Shown here one piece after another: positions 1 through 8,857 of a DNA stretch of 35,513 nucleotides. Source of the DNA: Paludibacter sp. (GTDB lineage Bacteria; Bacteroidota; Bacteroidia; Bacteroidales; Paludibacteraceae); contig QKGU01000070.1 of the NCBI GenBank assembly GCA_003250325.1, positions 1 through 35,513 on the forward strand, in the 5' to 3' direction. The notes beneath the pieces were generated by a model that saw only the letters and a program-made list of their open reading frames with translations, had not been told where the DNA came from and did not search any database. Position 1 is the first letter of the stretch. Each line of letters opens with the position of its first letter. The position numbers and the translations under genes are program-made.

Positions 1-16
1 GCATTCGAAAAAAATT

Positions 17-1771
17 ATGTCAACAAAAGGAAAAGTAAAAGGGATTATTTCCAATCTGGTAACGGTGGAAGTAGATGGGCCTGTAGCTCAGAACGAAATT
101 TGCTATATCGAATTGGGTTCTGTGAAATTGATGGCAGAGGTACTCAAAGTGACCGGAACTAATGCATTTGTGCAGGTTTTCGAAAGCACTCGTGGACTTA
201 AAGTCGGCAACGATGTTGAGTTTATGGGGCATTTGCTTGAAGTAACATTGGGTCCCGGACTGTTATCACGTAACTACGATGGTTTGCAGAACGACCTCGA
301 CAAATTGACGGGTGTCTTTTTAAAGCGTGGAGAATATAATTTCCCGTTGGATCAGGATGCGATTTGGAAATTTAAACCAATTGCCAATGTTGGCGATAAA
401 GTTGAAGCTGCTTCGTGGCTTGGTGAGGTAGACGAAAATTTCCAACCTCACAAAATCATGGTGCCTTTTACTTTCGAAGGAGTTTACACGGTAAAAAGTG
501 TTGTTCCCGAAGGTGAATATAAGATTTTTGATACGATTGCGGTGCTGATTGATGCGGACGGAAAAGAAATTGAAGTGAACATGGTTCAGAAATGGCCGGT
601 GAAACGCGCTATCAATATTCATACTGAAAAACCACGTCCGTTCAAGTTGCTCGAAACCGGAGTTCGCGTAATCGATACTGCTAATCCGATTGTTGAAGGT
701 GGAACCGGATTTATTCCCGGTCCATTTGGTACCGGAAAAACAGTGTTACAACATGCCATCTCTAAACAGGCAGAAGCTGACATTGTAATTATTGCCGCTT
801 GTGGCGAACGTGCCAACGAGGTAGTGGAAATTTTTGTGGAATTTCCGGAACTGAAAGATCCGCATACAGGTCGCCATTTGATGGAACGTACCATTATTAT
901 TGCGAACACGTCGAACATGCCGGTTGCTTCGCGCGAGGCTTCGGTTTATACGGCAATGACTATTTCAGAGTATTATCGTGCTATGGGATTGAAAGTGTTG
1001 TTGATGGCAGATTCTACTTCACGTTGGGCGCAGGCTTTACGTGAAATGAGTAACCGTATGGAAGAATTGCCCGGACAGGATGCGTTCCCTATGGATTTGT
1101 CGGCCATTATCGGATCGTTTTACAGTCGTGCCGGATATGTACATTTGAAAAATGGTAAAACGGGTTCCATTACATTTATCGGAACGGTTTCGCCTGCCGG
1201 TGGTAACCTGAAAGAGCCGGTAACCGAAGGAACCAAGAAAGTAGCTCGTTGCTTCTTCGCGCTCGAACAAGCTCGTGCAGATCGCAAACGCTACCCTGCC
1301 GTGAATCCGATCGACAGTTACTCTAAATATATTGAATATCCTGAATTTGAAGAATATATTACCGAACGAATCTCGTCCGACTGGACTGGAAAGGTGAACG
1401 ATATGAAAACAATTCTTCAGCGTGGAAAAGAAATTCAGGAACAAATAAATATTTTGGGTGATGATGGTGTTCCTGTAGAATATCACATTACTTTCTGGAA
1501 ATCGGAAGTTATTGATTTTGTTATTTTGCAACAAGATGCTTTCGACGATATCGATGCTGTAACGCCGCTTGAACGTCAGGAATTTATGCTTAACTTGGTG
1601 ATGGATATTTGTAAATCTGAGTATTCATTCAAAGGTTTCGTTGAAGTAATGGACTATTTCAAAGGAATTATAAATATATGTAAACAAATAAATTATTCCG
1701 AATATCAATCTGCTGATTTCGAAAAATATATTGCTCAGTTGAACTCCGTTTTGGATGAACGAAGAAAATAA
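17..1771 (+). CDS. atpA: V/A-type ATP synthase catalytic subunit A
   Basis: 584 aa ORF with Walker A GPFGTGKT, 'GERANEVVEIF', 'ADSTSRWAQALREMSNRMEELPG', typical of V/A-type subunit A; full-length by eye. Confidence 0.97.
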   Translation: MSTKGKVKGIISNLVTVEVDGPVAQNEICYIELGSVKLMAEVLKVTGTNAFVQVFESTRGLKVGNDVEFMGHLLEVTLGPGLLSRNYDGLQNDLDKLTGVFLKRGEYNFPLDQDAIWKFKPIANVGDKVEAASWLGEVDENFQPHKIMVPFTFEGVYTVKSVVPEGEYKIFDTIAVLIDADGKEIEVNMVQKWPVKRAINIHTEKPRPFKLLETGVRVIDTANPIVEGGTGFIPGPFGTGKTVLQHAISKQAEADIVIIAACGERANEVVEIFVEFPELKDPHTGRHLMERTIIIANTSNMPVASREASVYTAMTISEYYRAMGLKVLLMADSTSRWAQALREMSNRMEELPGQDAFPMDLSAIIGSFYSRAGYVHLKNGKTGSITFIGTVSPAGGNLKEPVTEGTKKVARCFFALEQARADRKRYPAVNPIDSYSKYIEYPEFEEYITERISSDWTGKVNDMKTILQRGKEIQEQINILGDDGVPVEYHITFWKSEVIDFVILQQDAFDDIDAVTPLERQEFMLNLVMDICKSEYSFKGFVEVMDYFKGIINICKQINYSEYQSADFEKYIAQLNSVLDERRK

Positions 1772-1802
1772 TAACCGGAATAATAATTTTTATTACAAGT
1801 TA

Positions 1803-1841
1803 TACAAGTACTTGTAACTCGTAACTAAATACTCGTAACTA
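1803..1841. repeat. Intergenic palindrome (TACAAGTACTTGTA, 1803-1816) followed by two 11-bp direct repeats ACTCGTAACTA (1817-1827, 1831-1841)
   Basis: Read directly in the atpA-atpB intergenic region. Confidence 0.75.
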
Positions 1842-1849
1842 TTTATCAC

Positions 1850-3157
1850 ATGGCAACAAAAGCATTTCAAAAGATTTATACCAAAATAATTCAAATCAAT
1901 AAAGCAACTTGTACGCTTAAAGCTACGGATGTAGGTAACGATGAGTTGGCTTTTGTAAACGGTAAACTGGCTCAGGTTGTGAAGATTATGGGCGACGATG
2001 TCACTCTTCAGGTTTTCGAAGGAACAGAAGGAATTCCAACCAATGCCGAAATCGTGTTTTTAGGTAAAGCACCTTCGTTGAAGGTTGGAGAACAGTTGGC
2101 CGGACGCTTCTTTAATTCTTTTGGCGAACCGATTGATGGCGGTCCTGAAGTGGAAGGAGAAGATCGCGAAATTGGTGGACCTTCTGTTAACCCTGTTCGT
2201 CGTAAACAACCGTCTGAATTGATTGCAACTGGTATCGCTGGTATCGATTTGAACAATACATTGGTGTCCGGACAAAAAATTCCTTTTTTTGCCGATCCCG
2301 ACCAACCGTTTAATCAGGTAATGGCGAACGTAGCTTTACGTGCCGAAACTGACAAGATTATTTTGGGTGGTATGGGATTGACCAACGACGATTACCTGTA
2401 TTTTAAAAATGTGTTTAATAATGCAGGTGTACTCGATCGTATCGTTAGTTTCGTAAATACAACTGAAAATCCACCGGTGTTGATTCCTGATATGGCTTTA
2501 ACGGCAGCTGAATATTTCGCTGTGGATAAAAACGAAAAAGTGTTGGTACTTTTGACGGATATGACTTCGTACGCCGATGCTTTGGCAATTGTTTCAAATC
2601 GTATGGATCAGATTCCTTCGAAAGATTCTATGCCGGGTTCGCTTTATTCCGATTTGGCTAAAATTTATGAAAAAGCAGTTCAGTTCCCTGCCGGAGGTTC
2701 TATTACGATTATTGCGGTTACAACCCTTTCTGGTGGTGATATTACGCACTCTATTCCTGATAATACAGGGTATATTACTGAAGGTCAGTTGTTCCTTCGC
2801 CGCGATTCAGATGTGGGTAAAGTAATTGTCGACCCATTCCGTTCGCTTTCGCGTTTGAAACAACTTGTAATCGGAAAGAAAACCCGTGCCGATCATCCGC
2901 AGGTGATGAACGCGGCCGTTCGACTATTTGCCGATGCTGCAAATGCGAAAACAAAGCTCGAAAATGGTTTTGACTTGACGGATTACGATGATCGTACGTT
3001 GGCTTTTGCAAAAGATTATTCAGAACAATTGCTTGCGATTGATGTAAATATTGATACAACAGTTATGCTTGATAAAACATGGGGATTGTTTAAAGAACAT
3101 TTTAAACCATCAGAGGTGAATATCAAACAGGAGTTTGTCGACCAATACTGGGGATAA
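1850..3157 (+). CDS. atpB: V/A-type ATP synthase subunit B
   Basis: 435 aa ORF, 'GKLAQVVKI', 'GGPSVNPVRRKQPSELIATGIAGIDLNNTLVSGQKIPFF', 'DPFRSLSRLKQLVIGKKTRADHPQVMNAAVRL'; apparent loss of about 3 residues near 2479. Confidence 0.96.
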   Translation: MATKAFQKIYTKIIQINKATCTLKATDVGNDELAFVNGKLAQVVKIMGDDVTLQVFEGTEGIPTNAEIVFLGKAPSLKVGEQLAGRFFNSFGEPIDGGPEVEGEDREIGGPSVNPVRRKQPSELIATGIAGIDLNNTLVSGQKIPFFADPDQPFNQVMANVALRAETDKIILGGMGLTNDDYLYFKNVFNNAGVLDRIVSFVNTTENPPVLIPDMALTAAEYFAVDKNEKVLVLLTDMTSYADALAIVSNRMDQIPSKDSMPGSLYSDLAKIYEKAVQFPAGGSITIIAVTTLSGGDITHSIPDNTGYITEGQLFLRRDSDVGKVIVDPFRSLSRLKQLVIGKKTRADHPQVMNAAVRLFADAANAKTKLENGFDLTDYDDRTLAFAKDYSEQLLAIDVNIDTTVMLDKTWGLFKEHFKPSEVNIKQEFVDQYWG

Positions 3158-3205
3158 GTTTTGCTTTCGGTTTCTTTTGTAAATATAACCTTAAAATGAA
3201 ATCGT

Positions 3206-3772
3206 ATGTCTGATGTTGTGAAAATAAATGCTGTAGAAAGCAAAATTAGGATTATTCGGAATCTGAAAGTGATACTGGATAATGATGTCGCTGATTTATA
3301 CGGAGTAGAAACAAAACGGATTAATGAAGCAGTTAAGAATAATCCGGATAAATTTCCGTATGGTTATGTTTTCGAGTTAAGCGAATCTGAGTTTTCAGAT
3401 TTGCGGTCGAAAATTTCGACCGCAAATTTTTCAAAAACCAGAACTTTGCCAAAAGCATTTACTGAAAAAGGACTTTATATGCTTGCTACAATTTTAAAGA
3501 GCAAGGTTGCAACAGAAACGACGATAAGCATTATTGAGACATTTACAAAAATCAGGGAGTTGAGTCGGGCAGTTTCCGATCTTGTAGAAATACAGGAAGA
3601 ACCAAAAGAATTGATTTCAGAAGTGTTGGGTGATGCTTTGGATGCTACAGAAACCGAAACAAGCATTGAGCTGAATTTTGCAGTGTTGAAAGTGAAGCAT
3701 ACGATTAAACGCAAAAATGGTTCAAACGAAGTTCACGAAGATGAACCGATTTATATAAAACTTAAAGACTAA
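3206..3772 (+). CDS. ORF6N (KilA-N related) domain protein
   Basis: 'VILDNDVADLYGVETKRINEAVKNNPDKFPYGYVFELSESE...LRSKIST...RTLPKAFTEKGLYMLATILKS' matches the ORF6N domain pattern. Confidence 0.85.
   Translation: MSDVVKINAVESKIRIIRNLKVILDNDVADLYGVETKRINEAVKNNPDKFPYGYVFELSESEFSDLRSKISTANFSKTRTLPKAFTEKGLYMLATILKSKVATETTISIIETFTKIRELSRAVSDLVEIQEEPKELISEVLGDALDATETETSIELNFAVLKVKHTIKRKNGSNEVHEDEPIYIKLKD
3399..3427. repeat. Near-perfect palindrome, 14-bp arms with a 1-nt centre (atttgcggtcgaaa a tttcgaccgcaaat)
   Basis: Read directly; lies inside the ORF6N coding sequence. Confidence 0.85.
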
Positions 3773-3804
3773 AGTCTCGATAAATTCAGAAAGACTTAAA
3801 ATTT

Positions 3805-4385
3805 ATGGCAATACAATTTCAATATAATAAAACGTCGCTTCAAATGCTTGAGAAGAATCTCAAGATGCGTGTTCGTGCTTTGCCGACTATTAAAAACAAG
3901 GAAAGTGCTTTACGTTTGGAAGTGAAACGTGCCAAGGATGACATAAAAAATTTAGAAGCAGAGCTGGAGCAACGAATAACCGCTTATGATAAAATGTTGG
4001 CATTGTGGGGGTGGAAGATGTAAAAATGAGTGTCAAGAAAGTTGCAGGTGTAGGTATTCCTGTTTTAGATGAAGTTGTGTATTCGACAAAGCCATTCAGC
4101 TTGTTCAATTCTCCAAAGTGGTTTGCCGATGGGTTGACTCTGTTGAAAGAACTGGCACAAGTGGGGATCGAAAAAGAATTTTCGGCTCAAAAATTATTAT
4201 TGTTGGAATACGCCCGAAAAAAAACGACTCAAAAAGTGAACCTGTTCGAAAAAGTTCAGATTCCGGGGTACGAAGATGCTATCCGCATGATAAAACGATT
4301 TATGGAAGACGAAGAAAACCTTTCAAAATCGTCTCAAAAAATAGTAAAATCACGTCAACAGCAAATGAAGGAGGTTGAGCTATGA
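3805..4385 (+). pseudogene. atpD: V/A-type ATP synthase subunit D, split by a frameshift into ORFs 3805..4023 and 4005..4385
   Basis: N-part MAIQFQYNKTSLQMLEKNLKMRVRALPTIKNKESALRLEVKRAK and C-part ARKKTTQKVNLFEKVQIPGYEDAIRMIKRFMEDEENLSKSSQKI are the two ends of a bacteroidetal AtpD; the frame changes at the GGGGG run near 4007-4011. Confidence 0.88.
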
Positions 4386-6217
4386 TTTTAAAAATGAAGA
4401 AATACGCGTTTCTGGTGTATCACAAACAATACATCGATTTTCTGGAAAAAATCCGGGATATAGGTGTGCTGCATGTGATTGAGAAACCAGAGGGTGTTGC
4501 CGAAAATGACGAATTGCGTGAAAAAATGCAACTGTCGGTTCGGATAAAGTCGACATTGAAACAATTGGAAAAACGAATTCCCAAAAATGCAACTCTTGCC
4601 GATTATAATCCGGATTTGTCTGGTCTTGAAGTGCTTGCCAAAGTGGAGAAGGTTCTGAATAAAAAAGATGAACTGGAACAGAAACTTCTGCAGGTTGAAA
4701 AGGAGCAGGATAGGATGGAAGTTTGGGGAGTCTTTGATCATAACAGATTGAAAAAGTTGAAAGATGCCGGATTTGTATTCAAATTTTTCTCGTGCAACTT
4801 GCGCAAATTCGATCAGGAGTGGGAGGTAAAATACAATGCATTTGAAATAGATACTGTTGGAAGTACCCGTTATTTTGTGACCGTAACCAGACCTGATGAA
4901 GTTGTTGATATTGATGCAGATCCTATAAAACTATCCGGTAAAACGTCGGAACAACTGGGAGAGGAGGCTTCGGAAATAAAATTTTCAATCGATAATCTGA
5001 ATACTGAATTGATTCAAATGTCGGTGGTAGATTATAACACTTTGAAAGCTGTACAGGTGGATGTGTTGAGTGATATTGACTTCTCGAAAGTGTTGTTGAA
5101 CACTAAAGCAGAGGCTGATGAGAAGGTCATGTTGCTGGAAGGATTTTGTCCGGAAGAATCGGAAGCGAATCTGATTAATTATTTGGAAACAACCGATATA
5201 TATTATGAAGCTTCAGTTCCAACCGACGAAGACAAAGTGCCAATTAAGCTGAAAAACAATAAGTTCGCAAAATTGTACGAGATGATTGGTGAATTGTATG
5301 ATTTGCCAAATTATCACGAACTCGATCTGACTCCGTTTTTTGCACCTTTCTACATGTTGTTTTTCGGATTGTGTTTGGGAGATGTTGGATACGGTTTGAT
5401 ATTATTGTTGTTGGCGATTTTCCTCCGTTCGAAAATGAAAGAAGGAATGAAATCGGTCATGACTTTGTTGATTTGGTTAGGCTCGGCTACGGTGATAATG
5501 GGAACTGTAAGCGGAACATTCTTTGGTTATAGACTGTTGGAATCAAAAATTGAATGGATTGAAAAAATCAAATTTATAATGCTTGATGATAAACAGTTAT
5601 TTTATTCTTCGCTTATTATCGGAATTATACAAATTCTTTTCGGAATGACAGTGAAAGCTGTAGGACAAGTTCGACGTTACGGATGGCCGGCTTCGTTTGC
5701 AACATGGGGTTGGTTGATTATTTTGATAGGAAATGGCGGAACTGTCCTTGCAGGCATGTATGCGGGAGTTGCACCTGAAATGACAAAATATATGCATATC
5801 GGATTTACAGCATTCGGTGGATTATTTGTATTTATTTTGAATGATATTAAACGCAATCCTTTGATTAATGTCGGAGCCGGACTCTGGGATACCTACAATA
5901 TGGCTACCGGAATTTTGGGTGATGTGTTGTCGTATATTCGTCTTTTTGCTTTAGGAATTTCCGGTGCGGTAATGGGCTTTGTATTCAACGATCTTGCTTT
6001 CAATTTAAGTCCTGATATTCCGGGTGTGAAGCAATTGGTGATACTTATTATTCTGCTGCTCGGACATGGAATAAATATTTTTATGTCGTCGTTGAGTGCT
6101 TTTGTACATCCAATGCGTTTGACTTTTGTGGAGTTTTATAAAAATTCAGGATTCGAGGGTGGAGGAAAAAAATACAAACCATTTTCAAAATATAAAGAAG
6201 AACAAAAACTATTTTAG
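4382..6217 (+). CDS. atpI: V/A-type ATP synthase subunit I (a-subunit homologue)
   Basis: 611 aa with soluble N-terminal half, C-terminal multi-TM half, 'GDVLSYIRLFALGISGAVMG' and 'HPMRLTFVEFYKNSGFEGGGKKYKPF'. Confidence 0.95.
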   Translation: MILKMKKYAFLVYHKQYIDFLEKIRDIGVLHVIEKPEGVAENDELREKMQLSVRIKSTLKQLEKRIPKNATLADYNPDLSGLEVLAKVEKVLNKKDELEQKLLQVEKEQDRMEVWGVFDHNRLKKLKDAGFVFKFFSCNLRKFDQEWEVKYNAFEIDTVGSTRYFVTVTRPDEVVDIDADPIKLSGKTSEQLGEEASEIKFSIDNLNTELIQMSVVDYNTLKAVQVDVLSDIDFSKVLLNTKAEADEKVMLLEGFCPEESEANLINYLETTDIYYEASVPTDEDKVPIKLKNNKFAKLYEMIGELYDLPNYHELDLTPFFAPFYMLFFGLCLGDVGYGLILLLLAIFLRSKMKEGMKSVMTLLIWLGSATVIMGTVSGTFFGYRLLESKIEWIEKIKFIMLDDKQLFYSSLIIGIIQILFGMTVKAVGQVRRYGWPASFATWGWLIILIGNGGTVLAGMYAGVAPEMTKYMHIGFTAFGGLFVFILNDIKRNPLINVGAGLWDTYNMATGILGDVLSYIRLFALGISGAVMGFVFNDLAFNLSPDIPGVKQLVILIILLLGHGINIFMSSLSAFVHPMRLTFVEFYKNSGFEGGGKKYKPFSKYKEEQKLF

Positions 6218-6715
<498 letters not shown>

Positions 6716-6734
6716 TACTAACGAGATTTTTGTA

Positions 6735-6770
6735 AAAAAGCTCGAACGATAGTTTTCGTTTGAGCTTTTT
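6735..6770 (+). terminator. Rho-independent terminator of the V-ATPase operon
   Basis: aaaaagctcgaacga ... tcgtttgagcttttt inverted repeat with T-tract, 20 nt after the atpK stop. Confidence 0.85.
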
Positions 6771-6774
6771 CTAT

Positions 6775-6805
6775 TTTGTTTATAGGTACAATTTCGCTAT
6801 TTTTG
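6775..6805 (+). promoter_or_regulatory. Bacteroidetes-type promoter (TTTG, N19, TAttTTTG)
   Basis: TTTG at 6775-6778 and TATTTTTG at 6798-6805 with 19-nt spacing, upstream of the ORF at 6837. Confidence 0.75.
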
Positions 6806-6836
6806 TACGCACAATTTAAAAATTGTGGATTAATAA

Positions 6837-7703
6837 ATGAAGAAAAGAGGGATAAGTCTAAAGCCGTTTATTCAAAAAATGCGATTCAAATATCGTGTTT
6901 CTATTTTGAATGAAAATACGTTGGAAGAATCGTGGCATGTTCGCTTGTCTCGGTTCAGCGTTTTTTTGTTTGCATCTACTTTTACTCTTCTTACATTTAT
7001 CATTCTAACCATTCTTATTTTTACCACTCCCATCCGAAATTATTTGCCAGGCTATGGTGATGCCGGAAACCGAAATAAAATTATCCAGAACAGTATGAGA
7101 GCCGATTCGTTGATGAAACAAATCGAGCTTCAAAAAGGATATATGGATATTTTGAGAGGAATTGTAACAGGTGATATTAAACCTGATTCAATTGCTTCGC
7201 TCGATTCTGTAGGACTCAAAGATCGTGCACAGATACTGCTTGATAAATCGAAAAAAGAAAAGGAGTTTATCGAAGAATACGAAGAACAGGAAAAATACAA
7301 TTTAGCAAGTATTGATGCGAAGCCAAATGAAAATATGTATGTATTTTTCCGACCAACAAGAGGGGTTATCTCTTCTTCTTTCAATATATCAGAAAATCAA
7401 TTCGGAATTAATATGATTACTTCGCCCAACGAAAGTGTGTTGAGTGTTTTGGGTGGAACTGTTGTTTATGCGGCGTTTACTTTCGACTTTGGTTGGGTAA
7501 TTCAGGTACAGCACGATAATAATTATTTGTCGATATACAAAAATAATACACGTCTGCTCAAAAAGGTAGGAGATGAAGTGAAAGCAGGTGAAAGTATTGC
7601 CATAACAGGCGATGCAACTGGTAAGAATGCAGGTTCACAGTTTTATTTTGAATTGTGGAAGCAGGGAAAACCTGTAAACCCGGAAGATGTGATTATTTTC
7701 TAA
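6837..7703 (+). CDS. M23/LytM-fold membrane-anchored protein, apparently catalytically degenerate
   Basis: N-terminal TM, coiled region, C-terminal 'FRPTRGVISSSFN...GDEVKAGESIAITGDATGKNAGSQFYFELWKQGKPVNPEDVI', the LytM layout with zinc ligands absent. Confidence 0.85.
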   Translation: MKKRGISLKPFIQKMRFKYRVSILNENTLEESWHVRLSRFSVFLFASTFTLLTFIILTILIFTTPIRNYLPGYGDAGNRNKIIQNSMRADSLMKQIELQKGYMDILRGIVTGDIKPDSIASLDSVGLKDRAQILLDKSKKEKEFIEEYEEQEKYNLASIDAKPNENMYVFFRPTRGVISSSFNISENQFGINMITSPNESVLSVLGGTVVYAAFTFDFGWVIQVQHDNNYLSIYKNNTRLLKKVGDEVKAGESIAITGDATGKNAGSQFYFELWKQGKPVNPEDVIIF

Positions 7704-7709
7704 TATGCT

Positions 7710-8857
7710 ATGAAAAAAGAAGTTGATAAAAAACAAATAGCCATTCTTGGTTCGACCGGTTCTATCGGAACTCAAACCTTGGAAGTGATTTCGGAAAATG
7801 AATCTTTGTTTGAAGTTTATGCTCTTACAGCCAATAATCAGGTCGATTTGTTGATAGAGCAAGCTCGTAAATATCAACCGGAAATGGTGGCAATTGCCAA
7901 CGAATCGCACTATTCGAAGTTGAAAGAAGCCTTGTCCGATTTGCCTATTAAAGTCTTTGCAGGTAGCGAATCTATCTCGCAAGTTGCCGAAATGCAACCA
8001 ATAGATATTGTGCTGACGGCAATGGTTGTACGATAAAAGCTATAAATGCCGGAAAAAAAATTGCGTTGGCGAATAAAGAAACATTGGTCGTTGCCGGCGA
8101 ATTAATTTGCGATTTGGCTCTGAAAAATAATGTTGCAATTCTTCCTGTCGATTCAGAGCACTCGGCCATTTTTCAATGTCTGGCAGGTGAAGGAAATAAT
8201 CCAATCGAGAAATTAATTCTCACAGCTTCCGGTGGTCCGTTCAGAACGAAAACGATAAGTGAACTTGAGCATGTAACCAGTGCAGAAGCACTGAAACATC
8301 CGAACTGGGAGATGGGAGCGAAAATTACCATCGACTCTGCCAGTTTGATGAACAAAGGTTTTGAAATCATTGAAGCAAAATGGCTTTTTGGAGTTGCTCC
8401 AGAGCAGATCGAAGTGGTTGTTCATCCTCAATCGATCATTCATTCAATGGTGCAATTTGCGGATGGTTCCATTAAAGCGCAATTGGGAATGCCTGATATG
8501 AAACTGCCAATTCAGTATGCGCTAACTTATCCTGAGCGGCTGAAAACAAACTTTCCCCGATTCGATTTCAGCGTTTGTTCGCAGTTTACTTTCGAACGTC
8601 CGGATATGGAGCGTTTCCGCAATTTGAGTTACGCTTATTACGCGATGGAAAAAGGCGGGAATATGCCATGCATTCTGAATGCTGCCAACGAAGTGGTTGT
8701 GGCTGAATTTCTGAAAGATAAAATTGGATTTTTGCAAATGAGTGACATTATTGAAGATGTTTTGATGAAAGCAAAGTTTGTAGCCAGACCTACCTACGAT
8801 GATTATGTGGAAACCGATAAATTAGTTCGAATTTTGACTAAAGAGTTGATTAAATAA
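7710..8857 (+). pseudogene. dxr: 1-deoxy-D-xylulose 5-phosphate reductoisomerase, frameshifted (ORFs 7710..8036 and 8066..8857)
   Basis: 'IAILGSTGSIGTQTLEVI' then '[26 protein letters not shown]...[13 protein letters not shown]...LTASGGPFR...[23 protein letters not shown]...[13 protein letters not shown]'; the VGYSGLAPT segment is interrupted near 8028. Confidence 0.93.

Noticed and set aside
1037-1534. 165-aa minus-strand ORF opposite atpA
   Set aside because: Antisense shadow of a strongly conserved coding region; no recognisable domain
4005-4023. Programmed -1 frameshift as sole explanation for split atpD
   Set aside because: Slippage at GGGGG would restore the frame but not the several residues expected after ALW; kept only as a possibility in the finding
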